From NCBI GenBank assembly GCA_035582835.1, contig JAYKAV010002778.1, positions 601,334 through 665,333 of the forward strand: a DNA stretch of 64,000 bases, read 5' to 3'. Source of the stretch: Phoebastria nigripes (lineage: Eukaryota; Chordata; Aves; Procellariiformes; Diomedeidae). The translations under genes and the position numbers were made by a program. Each line of letters opens with the position of its first letter. Within the stretch, counting starts at the first letter, position 1. The notes beneath the pieces were generated by a model, which made no database searches, had not been told where the DNA came from, and saw nothing but the letters and a program-made list of their open reading frames with translations. Of the stretch, positions 47,901-62,900 are shown piece by piece.

Positions 47901-50900
47901 CAGAGGGCCTGTGTATCTGGAGCGAGCGAGGACGCACAGCACCAGTGCATAGTAACGAGGGAGTATCAAGCTGGACCACCAGGCAAGCAGATCAAGTGGG
48001 CTGGGAGCTGGGGGTGTCCGTGTGTGTCTGTCTCTCTGTGTGTCAGTCTGTCTCTGAGAGGAATGCACCTGGAAGGACCAGGAGGCCCAGTCCAACTGTC
48101 AGAAAGAGCATGGAGCCTGGCGGGTTGACTGAGACCCACGTGTGCACGCACGTGTGCATTACTGTGCACAAGGGGGATCTGTACCAGCAGCTGCACTGGG
48201 GCTGTGGGCCTTGGGGACTCACATGCCCAGGTGCCTGGGGAGACTGGGAACCATGAGACAGCTGGTGGGTAGACAGTGTCTAAGCTCAGCTACTGGTGGG
48301 ATGCACACAGAACATATGCACGAATACATGTCCCATTAATGGGCCTTTATCCTGAACAGCCAGTGAGTAAGATGAATCATCGTTCTGTGAACAGCTAAGA
48401 GCTTCTTCCAACTTTCTACCAAGTTCTTGTAATTTCACTCAAAGACGTAATTAGTACTATCACAAAAATGATACCTATAGCCCTACTACCTGCTCAGGAA
48501 AAGAAAATAGGAAGCTACCATATTGTAGAGTTCCAAATCAAGAGTAAACACAAAGGCAAACCTTGCGGCAGCTAACATTGCTACAGGTGTATCAAGGAGA
48601 TAAACAAAAAAAAAGCAGGAGGAAACACTAAGTACAACACAATTTCTGGCCTAAAGGCCTTCTAAAAGCATTTTTTTTTTGACTGTGCACATCCTATACA
48701 CACACCACAGCTAGCAGGAGAGCAGGCTGACCTACAACTCATTTTTACCTTTTGACTTGTGTCTGCATTTATGAGGTTTTTTGCCTGATGGAAATAGAGT
48801 TAAATTAAAAAAAAAATTATATATGTATAGAAAAAAAATGATTAAATGTACATTTAAATTATCAGCTTCCCCCCCTTCCCCAAATAAGGAAGAGAACAAG
48901 GTACAAAAAGTTGCAAATATGAATATCTTTCAAACTGATGAGAAGTACCAAAACCTGAAACAAAGACAGGATGATGATGTTATGTCTGTAAGTCATTTTT
49001 AAGCATTATATCATTGATATTCAGAAATACTAGAAATAATTAGGATAAAATCTTTACTGGCTTTTTGGGTTCAACCATAACTTTCACAGGAATATACAAA
49101 AAATGGATCCATCTTTTACTAAAAGTAATGATATATTTTGAAACGCTATATTTTACCATTATAATATAATAGTAGAAATGAAACATTTCATTGAAGTAAA
49201 AAATGAAAAGTTTCAGAATTCCAAAATATTCACTTTGGTCCTGATTTAGTTAAATGAAAACCTTGGAAGCTCAATATCCCACAGGATCAGAGATTAATGA
49301 TCCTAATTAGATATAGTAACAGACATGAAACCAGTTTTGGTCACTGCTCTTTACAAAAAGATTATAAAAAAAAAAACCCCAAACCATCTGATTCACATAT
49401 GCTAAGATTTAGCATTAAATATGGCTGTTTCTCATCACCTGAAGAGGCAGTTAATCACATAGTTGCAGCTAAACTCACTTAACCTTGATGTCAGAACTTA
49501 CGTATCTTCCCGAGTAGGAACGCATTTTTATCAAAGTATCCAAGAAAACCCTAGCAAGGTCATTTGGGTACAAATACATCTCAATTTCTAGAAGAGGCTT
49601 AACATAAATTTCAAACCAGGCTATCTTCATTCCATTCTCATTCACCCAAAGACAGTAAAAATTTGAAAATGTAACATTTTCTTACTTGCTACCTACCTCT
49701 TCTGCCAATACTAAAATATAATGTTAACTGGTTTTTTGGGTGCCAGAAGAAATAATCTGTCAAGTATAGCAACATTTTCCTTTTTAGAAGACAACCAGCA
49801 ACAGAAAACACAGACACTGCAGCTGTGTCTCAGAATGTATCACTAGTTTGCCTGCTAGCACTTGGGACAAAACCACATCTGCTGTTCTGGAGAACTCATT
49901 CCCTCCCATAGCAGCTATCCAAAAAAGCTTATTCAAGAGCAGGCAGCAATGTCTCTGAATCATACTGCAAGTGTGACAGATCTGGCATTCACCGCCCATA
50001 TGTACTATGTCCATACATATATGTACTATGTTTCTTCCTATGCATGAGCTACAAAACATAGGAATCACATTTTCCTGCTAGGTACTTTTATTTCACAAAA
50101 AGGTCATGCTTCAGACTGGGATGTCCCATAGTCTATTACAATAGCAACCAGTTACGTACAGCCACAAAACACACAGGGTTAAAAAAATTTCTTCAAACAA
50201 TTGTTTTCAGTAAGTTGCTCAATTGGCTATTGAAAATATATTAAAAGCTGAAAACACACAATGTCACATACTAGCTAGTCATTCACACACTATTCATGCA
50301 CCCTGGGTAGCATGAACTCTCACAAATCTTCCTCAGGCATACTTTATTTTCATTGTGTTACCTGACATTAAGCTAGCATAGGTATCTAATGTAGGAAAAC
50401 ATAACATTCTTGATTAAATTAACATCTGCTCATTGAGAATTTGACTAAGGCCAATAACTCAAGTCAGCCCAAGGCCATATGGCAAAAGGATGGAATATGT
50501 GCCGTCCACTGTTTACATAAAAAGGATAAAGTATGCTGACTCATATAATCCTTCCTCACCCACTAACTCAAGTTACAGAAAAACAGTAATAATCACTACT
50601 ATCTTCTCAGGTATTCTTTCGAAAGCAAAGACTTCACTAAAAAGAGTCAAAGTGGGTTCAAGAATTTTCTGCCCCACCTCCTGAATTTAAGGAAAAAATA
50701 AATCTTAAAAGGACACAAAGTTGAAACTTCTTAGCAATAATACAGTAGCTAATAAGAAAAAAAACCCAAACATCTTGAGAAAACAAAGTTATACTTTCAT
50801 TAGGTTTTGTTGCCAAGTAGTCACACTACATTTCATTGGCACACAACACATTAAGCAAGCATTCTTAATGACTGGTACTTAGCAGTTTTGCCACTAATCA

Positions 50901-53900
50901 CCACTTACCTGTTACCTGGGGTACATATGGAACTGACAATCTTTCCACGCTGTATCCACTGCCTCCTAATGATTCTGCAATCTTGTTTGTCAGGAAAAAT
51001 AAATTTTTTTCATGCTTCTCTAAGGATTTTGGAAGACTGTCAAAATATATATTTGAAGTTATTATCTACCAATAGAGATTTGTTCATTAAGTAAAATACT
51101 TTTATAATGTCTGCAAGCAACCAAAAAGGGTCAATGGTAATGATTTGATAGAAATAAAACTTGCTCAGTTATTTAGGAATAAATATACACTCCAAAATGA
51201 GTCCATTGAATACCTCTGCAATATTTTAAACTACCTTAACACTTCTTGGTTATCTAAATTATGTTCCTCAGCTATTCTGCTACATCTTGAGAGAATGTCG
51301 TCTTTGTTAAATGGAAAAAAATGCAGAGTAATAGTATTTGCCACTTGCTAGCAATGTGCCCTTGCGACAAAAAAGGCTAAGGGAAGGGTATCCTGGGCTG
51401 CATTAGCAGGAGCATTGCCAGCAGGTCAAGGGAGGTGATCCTTCCCCTCTACTCAGCACTGGTAAGGCCACACCTGGAGTACTGTGTCAAGTGCTGGGCT
51501 CCCCAGGACAGGAGAGACATGGACTTACTGTAGAGAGTCCAACAAAGGGACACTAAGGTGGATTAAGGGACTGGAGCATCTCTCCAATGAAGAAAGACTG
51601 AGAGCTGGGACGGTTCAACATGGAGAAAAGAAGGTGGATCTTATCGATGTGTACAACTACCTTAAGGGAGGGAGGGTGGAATAGAGCCAGGCTGTTTTCA
51701 ATGGTGCCCAGTGACAGGACCAGAAGCAATGGGCACAAACTGAAACAGAGGATGTTCTGTTTGAACATCAGGAAACACTTTTTTATTGTGAGGGTGACAA
51801 AGCACTGGCACAGATTGCCCAGAGAGGTTGTGGAGTCTCCATCCTTGGAGATATTCCAAAATCATCTGGATGTGGTCCTGGACAGCCTGCTCTAGGTGAC
51901 CCAGCCTGAGCAGGAGGGTTGAACCAGATGATCTCCAGAGGTCCCTTCCAACCTCACCCATTCTGTGATTCAGTGAAAATGCATTTTGCTGCGTTAGCAC
52001 TTATACCAAGCATCATATTGTGTAGATGTAAGTGCCTCTGACTACAATAAAAAAAGTCTGAAAACCAGACTTTTTTTTCATATATGCATATATGCTTTTA
52101 ATGCTTCGTTTTCTTCTGCCTATCCTGTACACTGTTAAACCTCTAAATTATTTTTCACATATGCAACATATTTCAATAATGTGCAATTTTTAATAGTAAA
52201 ATAGGTACTTCACTGTTCATTAATTCACATTCTATATCTACTTACATGCATTTGTCTTTGAAAATTGTTTCTGGTAGAAAATAAGATGCTTCCAGACTTC
52301 TAGTTTCAATGACCTAAAGAAAACCAAGACAAACAGTACAAATGGAGTAGTTCCATAGCTATTTTCTCCAATGACTAAATTGCTTAAAGAGGTTCTACTG
52401 TAGCAGATTACCAATCCTTCACTAACATCTACCTCAGCACAAATGAGGCCTTTAGAATTTCTTTTAATCAGAGAAAGAGATTGTGGCACTCACCCTTTAG
52501 ACTAAAAATCTGGTTCTTGTGGTCTTGTGCATGTCAGTACTGTTTTACCAAAGCCAGTGGGGCTGTAAAGTCTTATACCAGATGGGGATTTAGCCGATTA
52601 TAAATGGTACCATAAACAAAATAAAAATGCTATACCTTGAGAGAAAAATATTCTGTGCATAGTTTTAAGAGTCAGCAAGTAATGCCATCGGAGACCAATG
52701 ACAAAGAGCAATGTTGGTGGACACAAATACAGGAGATCAACGCCACAAACAATTACTTGACAGAAGTTACTTACCCATTTTACAATAGAACGTGTAGTGT
52801 TCTAAATGACTTAAATTAATTATGTATTACCTTGCTGACATGCTGACAAAAAGCAGGAACTGCAATCATCTGACTCAGAAAGTTTAAATACGCTGCAACC
52901 AATGCCATGACACCACAACGATTAAACATTGGCAGATTATCCTCATTGATGATGGCCATGTCCTGAAATATAAAGGATAGCATTACACCCTCCAAAGTTA
53001 ACAGGCTGTCCCGAATATATGGAAGTCAAAATTATTATTAGTAACACTATCTGAGATATGATGACTATCTAGTATTACTTGGCATTTAAAACCTCTCACC
53101 TTAAAATTCTAGTCTTCTAGCTCACTCCTGAATTAGGTATATATTGATCTGAAGTTAGAGAGCTTGAAGGATTCAACCCCTAAAAGAAGAGAAAGAAATC
53201 TACTCCATTCAAACTTCTGTTTCTCAGAGAGTACAGGTTAATGACTGGCAGTCTCTTCTCCTTAAGATTCCCATAAGGACCACCTGCTGATCATAACTTT
53301 TTCCAGGAAAATTAGAAACAGTAGTTTAATAATAAAAATCTCTCATGAGGCACAGATACAGTACCATAAAGAGAATTATTTAATGCTTATTAGCATTTCT
53401 GCGTTTATTCAGATTGTATTATTTTTGCTCTAGTAAAACTCCTAATGTCATTTTCATCGAGTAAGGATTTGGTTCAGTGACACATTTTAAAATTAAGTAT
53501 GCACTCTGCATTTCAGAAGTTTCATAATGCAGGTGCACATTAGGGAATAAGGTTAATGACAGAGAGTGAACTGGGAATACAGGACACGATTTTATCAAAT
53601 TTCCATGGCACATGCTAGCACTATTTTTTTGAATGCTTTAATTTCAACACAGATAAACCTACTAAGTTATACCATTTCACTGATGAGTGTATGCAAGTAT
53701 GAAACAATGTTTGATCCTGTAAAGGAAATGTTGAGGAAAAAACCTGTCAACACACTGATAGAATTTTACTATAAGGTAAGATTAAATAGCCTGTTTTGAC
53801 AAATATTTCCAAGCAATCAAATAACCAAAAGCTTTCTTCCAAGGTGAGGACATTCCATGTATTTTATACGGAAGACTGACGCAAGATTGTAAGAATACCT

Positions 53901-56900
53901 TGTCACGCTGCTAATGAATATATCAGTGATTCTAGGGAATGTTTCAACATTTCCACATCTGCTATATTTCCTGAAAAGAACATGTTGTAGAAGTTTGTAA
54001 CAAATCTGATTAGTTGAAGTTTCCCTATTAATTAGCATTATGTACGAAGTGCACTTCCTTAATGGATCGATCAAATTACGACTGAACGACTTCCAATTTG
54101 AAGATCAATATGCAAACAGAAAAAAGTTATCCACATCTCCAATTACCAATATAAATTGTCAATCAGTGAACCCAACACAGATTCAGACTCATACCTGCAA
54201 AGCAACAGCTAATCGAATGAGGTCAATAACCACTTCTTCATTGGCTAGTTCAATTGTGGTAAGAGCTAGAGATGTAAACAGCAGTTCAAAGTTTTTTTGG
54301 ACATTGTCTTCTTCTTTACAGCCTAAGTAGATGTGTCTGTACAACTGCTGACCATGCTATAAAAGACAAAAAAGGGAAAATGAGTATTAAAATCACAGAA
54401 TAATTTAGGTTAGAAAGGATATTTAAAGGTCCTCTAGTCCAACTCCCTCCTCTAAGCAGAGCCAACTTTGATGTTAGATCATTTTGGATAGAGAATTAAA
54501 AAAATAAAAAAGAATAAAATACATGTATACACATAGATACACATACACAAACAAGTACATGATTAATCAAGACCACTAGTTTGCTACCATAACAGTAGGT
54601 TCTTTATAAATACAGTACTATTTTATTTTATGTAGAAGTGTACAGATGGGCAAGATGATACAGAAAATGGCACATGAATACTGCACTGTGTGTCAGACAT
54701 TGGCATTCATTTCCTATTGAAATATTCAGAAAAAAAATTGCCCGTTTATGAAAAGGAAAAAATAAAAAGTAGATCTCAAAACATTCTCAAGAACGTCCAA
54801 GTAACTGAGGATGTAACAAGGGTTATCCTTGTGAAGACATCAAATTTGTTCATTAAGCAAGTCTCCTTGAAGAGCAAACTGAGAAAAAATTTTTCTAGAG
54901 GGTTTTTCAGAAGATGAGTAGGGCTCTTTTACCACTGTGCATATGGAGGCTCTAGCTCTAGTGAAGAACATAGGTTATCTAATGGAAGACCCTCAACTTC
55001 AAAAGCAACTTTCCTTTCCTCGTAATGCTATCCTTAACCAAATCTTCGTAACGAAACTATTATTTCAACACAAAAAGATGAAAACACAGAAAGGCAGGTT
55101 AAGAAGCAGGTTTTGTATGCAACACATGACTCAGTACCACCCAGCATTCTTAATCCGTAGAGGATAGAGGTCTGTATCAGTTGACACAGTTAGTTTTCAA
55201 GATCTAAGGACTGATGCTTTACCTCTGAAAGTATTAGTTCAGCTTTAGAAGGAGAAAGAAAACTCTTTTTTAACAGTTGTTTTTCAAGCAGGGCATATTC
55301 ACTTAAGAAATAATAAAGATGCTGTTAGTCTTCTTACTACTTCTAAAATCAAATGTATAGTTGTTCAAATATATGTTTTATTTAGAAAAGAGGGATACAG
55401 AGCTATTAGCAAAGCACAGAAGCTACTATGAAATAAGCACAGTAAAGTTTAGCTGTTTAAAGACACAGTATATTTGGAAACTGAAAGTAATGAAATTATT
55501 CATCCCACTGATACAGAATTGCACCTAGATATGAAAACAAATTATTATGTGGATTTTCTCGACATGTTGTATCTTTCTAGAAGACTGCAAAATGCAAGAA
55601 GTTCAATATTTCCCTTTAAAGAAAGGACAGAAATAAACCACCTGGCTTTGAGAAGGTGGACTGAGATGAACAGAGTTTTGTGTCTATGTCTGGTTTAACT
55701 TCACCTAATTTTAGGTACTGAAATTCCTAAGTATGATACACAATTGCCATAGGATCCCCATCTAACATCAAACAAGCCTAGATGGTCATTCAGATCCTAA
55801 CGGACTTCTGGAGGTGCTTCACCCCTCTCCTTTGATAATGCAAGGAATCTAGGAAGAGTAGGCTGCTAACATACACACCTAAACTAGGTGAGTAACATTA
55901 GGTTTATGATATGCACCTGAAACAGTATCACATGGATAATTATTGAATTACTTAATTCCCGAGGGTTAATACATTTTTTTAGAAGACTGTATAATCTTTT
56001 CTTGACCTGATAAGAGTCTCTTCCTCTCCTGCCCTCTTTTTCAGATGAGAGTGTTAACAATTCAAATATTTAGTTTGCCAATTAAAATTTTCATCTAGCA
56101 AAATCAGTAAATACAACTTATCCAAACTGTTTTAAATCCTAGACATTAAATTGATGAATTAAAATTTAATCCACTTTTTACAAAGATACGTTACTAGTAA
56201 TTGCCAATGTTGGAGTATTCTTTCTATTTGTATTATTCTGGTATTAATCAAAACAGGTGTAAATATACCACAAGGAATATCAACTGTACTAACTTAGCAA
56301 GAATGATTATCTTGCAATGTTACTTGAAAGCCGCACAAGTCTATTTTGCATTTATTATATAGGTAGTATTTTTGCCTATGGACAAGTTAAACTGCAATTC
56401 TTCTGATTTTTATAATTATAATATTAAATTAAGTCAGGACTCCAAAGACACACATTTTTTATTTCACAGCTAATAGGAAACAAAAACAAAACAGTATAGG
56501 ATAGCTGTGAGAAATTAATATATTTTCTCAGGCAGATAACAGTGATAAACGTTCTAAAGCCTACTTGAGCTGACTTCAGTAATTTGTATTTTTTTTGTTT
56601 ACAGACATACTTACACAGATTAACTATAGTCAGGAATGACAGAGCACACTAATAACTATATGCATTTTTCCCACATAGAAAATAAGGTGTTTATTGTAAA
56701 GAAGTAACTTCACCCCACATAAGCATCATCTAAAAAAAAAAAAAAAAGTATCTGTTTTTCTTTAGAACCAAACATACTCAGAAGTCAACTGGCACAATGT
56801 CGTATAAAAACAATCTTGTAAGGAGGTGCGTTCTTCAGAATCATGGTTTAGATATACACTGTTCTAATTTCATGCATGCAGGGATTTTCACTGAAGACGT

Positions 56901-59900
56901 AAATGAAAATTTTATTCCATGGAACCACCTCTCAAGTATCTAGAGCACTTCAACGCTGAAATCACTGTAATTTGAATTAAAATCACTTGATACTGATCTT
57001 TGCAACTTGTTGCAAAAACACAGTTGTAGAAGAAAAGCAAAGCAACTGGTTCAGTTACTTTATCTTCTTTCTAGATAGAAAAGTTAACTTTTTCATCTAT
57101 TACCTTTTTCATGAAGCTCACGTCTTGCCTTGAAATTTTGTCTCGTTTTATCTTTAGATCAGAAACATCTGGTATTATTCTACAAAGGAAACAAAAACGT
57201 CATTTTAGCAAAAAGAAGTTGAAAGGGAAGAGGATGTGAAACATATGAACTATTCAAACAAATCTTGAAGCAATTTCCATTTTAATTATATCCATGTTTA
57301 ACAATGACATTCAAATTTCAGTTGAAGAGGGAGAACCATAAACAGAATTATGACAACCACATATTTTTTTTCTCTACATAAAATACCATATCCTGTCTTC
57401 CACAGTTAAACTGGCAGATATTTGGAATGGCCATTTAAGGTATCATGCACTGAGGCTTACCTGTAAAACTCTTGGCATCAATAAATGACACTGAGCACTG
57501 TGCATTTATCAGAACAGTACATTAACATTTCATATTAGGAAAAATAAATATTTAAAAATCAACAGTACTTATCATTCAGATATTAAACTAGAATTTCAAG
57601 TAGGCCAAAGCAAACAAAAAGAATCACCGTATCCCTCTGAGCTTTGCTCTGTTGTCATGCCGATCAATGAGATTATGCAGTATTTCCAAGACCAGCTGCC
57701 TTAGCTCAGAGTCTTCCATGAGTGAAGGAGACAGTAACGGGTCCAGAAATGGGGGAAGAAGTGCATTAGTTATCGTTGTTGCTTTGTATCCTGAAGTCAC
57801 CTGTTTATTGTTGGAAGTAAAATTAATGTGTGTCATTATTGCATTGTAAGAATTACTTGCAGCTGTGACTCACTTTTTACTGTGCTTGCTTTGGCATCTG
57901 AAAGGTGGATTCAAATGGGAGTAGTGTACTAGTTTTGAAAATTCCTAACCTCACTAGGAATTTGGAAGGACTTTAATACTCATGTTCAAATGAACTCCCT
58001 CATCTGTTTTAAAGTGGTATTTCTCAGGATCCCTCCTCTACCAATATGCCCGAAAGAAAAAATAAAGGTACCATTTATGAATTTTTTTTTTTAATAATGG
58101 CCTATGAAGAGTTGCAGGGTATAAAATGAAGATGGTAATAATTCCAATAGAGACTTCCATTTCAGGCTCTGAGCTGCTCATATATGGTACTGAGTATGCT
58201 CATGAGAAGGAAAGAAAAAAAAAAAAGAAATCAGGCCCTATATGTACATCTTAAACATTTACAGATACTACTTTATCGCAAAAAAGAAAGCAAGCAGCAA
58301 ACATCACTTTCTTAGGAATCTGGTACCATGGTGTTATTTTTTTCTTTTTTTAAACTAATACTACTGCTGACTTGCCTGATTCGATTACTTTTATTTAAAG
58401 CAAGCTCTGTAGGCACACAAGGAAAAGTTAACTTCAATCTGACAATTTAGATATTCATCAGCTGAACATTTACAGCAGACAGAAATGTTTAAAAAGTTAC
58501 TGTCCCTTCAAGTGGAGGCTACCAGACTATTACAATCTCAGAAACAAAACAGGATTCAGAAACTGCCAAGCATACACTGTTGAGGATGAGGGGAACAAAA
58601 TAATCAAAAATTTAATTATAATAAAAGCAATCATATGTTTATCTAAGACTTTGCATAATAATTGTATCTTTATTATGCATATTCCATACCGTTACAGGCT
58701 TTACATATAAATTGTGTTGTACAGGTTTTGGCTGGGATTGTTAATATTCTTCATAATAGCATATATAGTGCTGTGTTTTGGATTTGTGACCAAAACAGTG
58801 TTGATAACACAGGGATGTTTTTGTTACTGCTGAGCAGTGCTTACACAGAGTCAAGGCCTTTTCTGCCTCTCACACCACCCCACCAGCGAGTAGGCTGGGG
58901 GTGCACAAGAAGTTGGGAGGGGACACAGCCAGGACAGCTGACCCCAACTGACCAAAGGGATATCCCATACCATATGATGTCATGCTCAGCAACAAAACTG
59001 GGGGCAGTTTGCCAGGGCTGCCATTGCTTGGGGACTGGCTGGCTGGTCGTGAGCAACTGGGTTTTGGGTGGGTTTTTTTGTGGTTTGTTTGGGTGGGGTG
59101 TTTTTGTTTGATTGTTTGTGTTTTATTTTTTATCATTTGTTTTTCTTTTTTCTTGGTTTTGTTTTTCTTTGTTTCCTTTTTTTACTTAAACTGTCTTCAT
59201 CTCAACCCACTATTTCTCACTTGTACCCTTCCGATTCTCTCCCCAATCCCACTGGGGAAGAGTGAGCAAGTGACTGGGTGGTGCTTTGCTGCCTGCCAAG
59301 GTTAAACCACAACATGTGAGCAAGCACTATTCCTACAGCATAACTGAATAGGTTGAAAGGAAACTGGCTGGCAGAGGAGCATGAGAGTACATGAAGGTAT
59401 CATCTAATCAATCATTTTGAAAATGCAAGATTACTAATATTACAAGCAGTAAGGCTGCAAATAAAAGTGCATACTTTTAATGAAGTGCCAGATTTTAATT
59501 GTCTATACAACATTAAGTTGTCTGCCTGTGTGTATGCACAACAGACTAATTATGTTATGAAGTATTATTCTTTTGTAAAGAATGCATGATGTACAATGCT
59601 CAGTCCAGTACACAGAACAGGTAGGATTCAGTAGTTTCTAGTTCTTTATTATGTGTGCAGACTAAACTTTATATACCACAACAAAAGCTTTGCTCTGAAC
59701 ACAAATTCCTTCCCACATTTTTTCCACAGTATTTATCAATGTCTGAGTAATTCATTAAGCAGCAAAACATTCACTTTCACATCTTTGTGCCATGATGGGA
59801 TTTTACTTCCATATTCTAAAAGAGGATCCAAAACAAAATTCAGTGTCAAAAATGTTAAATTCTTTCCACATGCATAATTTGAATCCCTTAAAGCATACTT

Positions 59901-62900
59901 ACAGGCTATGCAGCACCCCAAATAATTAGAACAATTCTTACTGACATCAATGGAAATTTTTAAGACTGGCGAGATGAATATTGTCAGGAACGGTTTAGGC
60001 ATAGCTGAGTCTATCTTTAATGAAGACCATGTGCAAAATGACCCCCTGAGGCCCTTTCTAACATGTTTGCTATCCTTAAATTGCAACTGTGAATGCTCAG
60101 CTCTTCTGCAAGCCAGAATCCAGGACTTCATATTCTGACAAGCAAAGAACGGTTTAACTGATTTGCCTAACACCACACACAAATTTCATGTCAAAGCAGG
60201 GATAGAAACTCATTTTCCAGGAAGGCATTCTATTGCTTTAGCATAAAGAATGATTTCATTGCTATTTCCCCTACTTCAGTCACTAAATAGTTTTCAGCTT
60301 CTGCAACAAAATAGGCCAGGATTCTACATGCAAGAGCCTCCTTTACTACCCACTTCTGATTCTCACCATCAGGAAGTATTTCCAGAAATACTCTTTGAAG
60401 GTTTACAGTTGAAAAATGTATTTGTGATAAAAAAGTTAATTATACTTTACAAGAAACTTGGGAAATACTAGGAAGGAAAGAACAATGATGCCTGAGGCTC
60501 TAAGGGCTTAGAGATAGGCATCCATTCTTACAGTTTTAAAAATATTAGCCATTCTACTAATTACAGCTTTTCTGGTGTCATAGACAAAAGTGATTTCACT
60601 TCGATGTTGCCAGCATTGCTGGCAGAACTAGTCAACTCAACCTACTCTATGATGTTCTTTTAGATCTGCATATCCAATTATAACTGATATTCACTAAAGT
60701 GCTCTAAGAGACGGAGGAGTATTTCTTGAGCTGCTGGTAATGTAAGTTGGGAAAATGCTGCCACAATTTACTCAGTAGAACTACAGATCTATGTAATATG
60801 AAGGTATGTTTAATTTCATAATACAGAGTTGTAATACTGTACTTATATGTATAAACGTAGACATAAAGTGAAACATTGTGTGCTTATAACATATTGAACA
60901 CAGAAGGCTTACCATAAGTAAAGATCTCAATAACATGATTTGAATCCTCCTAGTTCCCAAATCTCTACAATTGGAAAAAAGTTGAAAATTAGTTTCTTTG
61001 CATATCTTCAAAATATTATTCTACTCCAGACATCGTTCTAACAACTGCGTTTTTGACAAGTGAATACAGCAGTCTTGGAAGGGATGCTGGATGACCACAA
61101 ATAAGGGGCAAATATCTCCAAATGAGGTGCAATAACTAAATGTTTTTGAAAGATCTAAATCTTCATGTTTCATTCAGAAGTCTCTTTGTATCCAAAATGT
61201 TTAACAGCTACATGCCTGACAATTTTCACAACCATCAGCACTCAGAATTTCTTCTGAATTAAAATGTAATTGAGCCTTTTAAGAAACCAGGACACTTCTT
61301 GTTCAAGTCAGACCCCAAAACTTTGAGACTGAAAAAAGTTAACTGCAAAATCAGCAAGAAAAACTGAAAGAACCCTGAGTTTTCAGATCAGAGAAAGGTA
61401 CATGGAACACCACTTGACCTGTTCTTCATCTGTTCTCATTTTCCATCTGCTGGTACTAAAAGAAGTTAACTACCTTTTGGTATGTAGTCACACACGCACA
61501 TATGCACTGTTCTTGCAAGATCTTACTTCACTTGGAATAAATTGCTCATTTCAAAGAGATTCTTTCAAGAAAGTAAAAAAAGGTACAAACCCTTTTGTCC
61601 ACCAAATAGCGTAAGGAAAGAGCAAGCCTCTTCACAAAAGTTGGCCCCTACATAACAGTGGAAACTTCCACCTTCACGGGCTATAATCCTGGCTATATCC
61701 AGTTGGCAGTATCACTCAAATGTCTTGTGTAGCAGAGACCAAATTTTCAGGTAAGTAATGCAAGACTGTATCAGCAGTCAGAAAGCCTGCTTTATTCAGA
61801 ATGACACATGCACGTTATACTAACATACTACTCAGTCCCATGTTTACAAAGAATCCCATAAAGGAAAATTGCGTAGTTAAAAAACAAACAAAAAACCCCC
61901 ACACCAACTGGTAATCCAAGTACAGAATTCTAAATGGATCCATATTTCAAATACCTTCTTAATGAGTGGTAACTGCCTGGCACAGACAGATTTCTGTCTT
62001 CCACGGAATAGTGTCCCTTACTGCAGGGACACAATACTGTATGAAAAGCTACCAATAAGCCAGGAGACTGACAATGACTTCCTACTTAAGCTAGCAGGTG
62101 ATCAGACATATGTGGTACAAAGTATCCATGCATGCCTGGAAAGAATAGCTGCAACCTTTTCAGTGACTTTCCCCATACTGAGGAAAAGCAGTCTTTGAAC
62201 ATAATTATTCATGTTACAGGGAAAAATATTACTTCCGTGTACGGCAGCTTTTTAATTGTGGGTTTATTACAGGAGTCTGCCCACCTATAGCTTTTTCCTA
62301 TTTATAAATAAATAGGGAAAATCTAAACCAAAACAAATTCACTGGGATTTCTGCAGTTTATTTCTTAATCTGAAGTCAGCTTGTACAGAATGAAGAAAAA
62401 AAAAAAACATTTGTAAATTATACAGCTATTTGAAAAAATGTAGTCATAGTTCAATTTCCCTCATTCACAAAACACACGTATAAGAAGTTATGGAATTAAC
62501 CACCATTAAGCAGATAATTTCAGAAGCATTTGTACAGATGTGGAGAGAACAAATGTTTTAGTGCAAGATAAGTTGTGTTCCAATCAGGTATTTTCTATCA
62601 CTAATGTGTTTGGAGATTGATTTCATACTGCTGACACTGTGCTTGCTTTGATTCTCCGTGGCATTTAATACAGCCCCTAATGAGTGAGAATTGCATTTCA
62701 CTTTTCTTAATTTTTTTTCACTTCTTAATTTATCAGGATTCTAAAATCTAAATTTTTAATTAGAAATCAAAAAATGTAGGATATACAAACCCAAGGTGAC
62801 TGGTATCCAGTGATTGTGAAGTTGTCCCCAAAACAGGTACTTTTCCCATAATGAACATCATAATCTCTGATCTCTGGTAATCTGGGAGATTGCTTCCAAA

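Larger units (their letters stand above)
45758..50908 (-). other. EFR3A: EFR3A large intron
   Basis: Mostly AT-rich unique DNA with one sharply GC-rich block (47390-48350) described separately. No gene recognised. Confidence 0.5.

Noticed and set aside
47828..48256. 142-codon + strand frame in the GC-rich block as a possible gene
   Set aside because: Overlapping frames of similar length exist on the other strand, as expected from high GC; no domain, and repetitive [13 protein letters not shown] arises from a GT/CT-rich run.
58662..59305. 149- and 107-codon + strand open frames
   Set aside because: They lie within the solo LTR; the hydrophobic Phe/Leu-rich product comes from a T/G-rich expansion, not a membrane protein gene.
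59736..60182. 148-codon - strand frame as an extra EFR3A exon or a separate gene
   Set aside because: The EFR3A exons on either side (60913-60964 and 57628-57800) join in frame at the conserved LLMVTSGYK without it; no domain seen.
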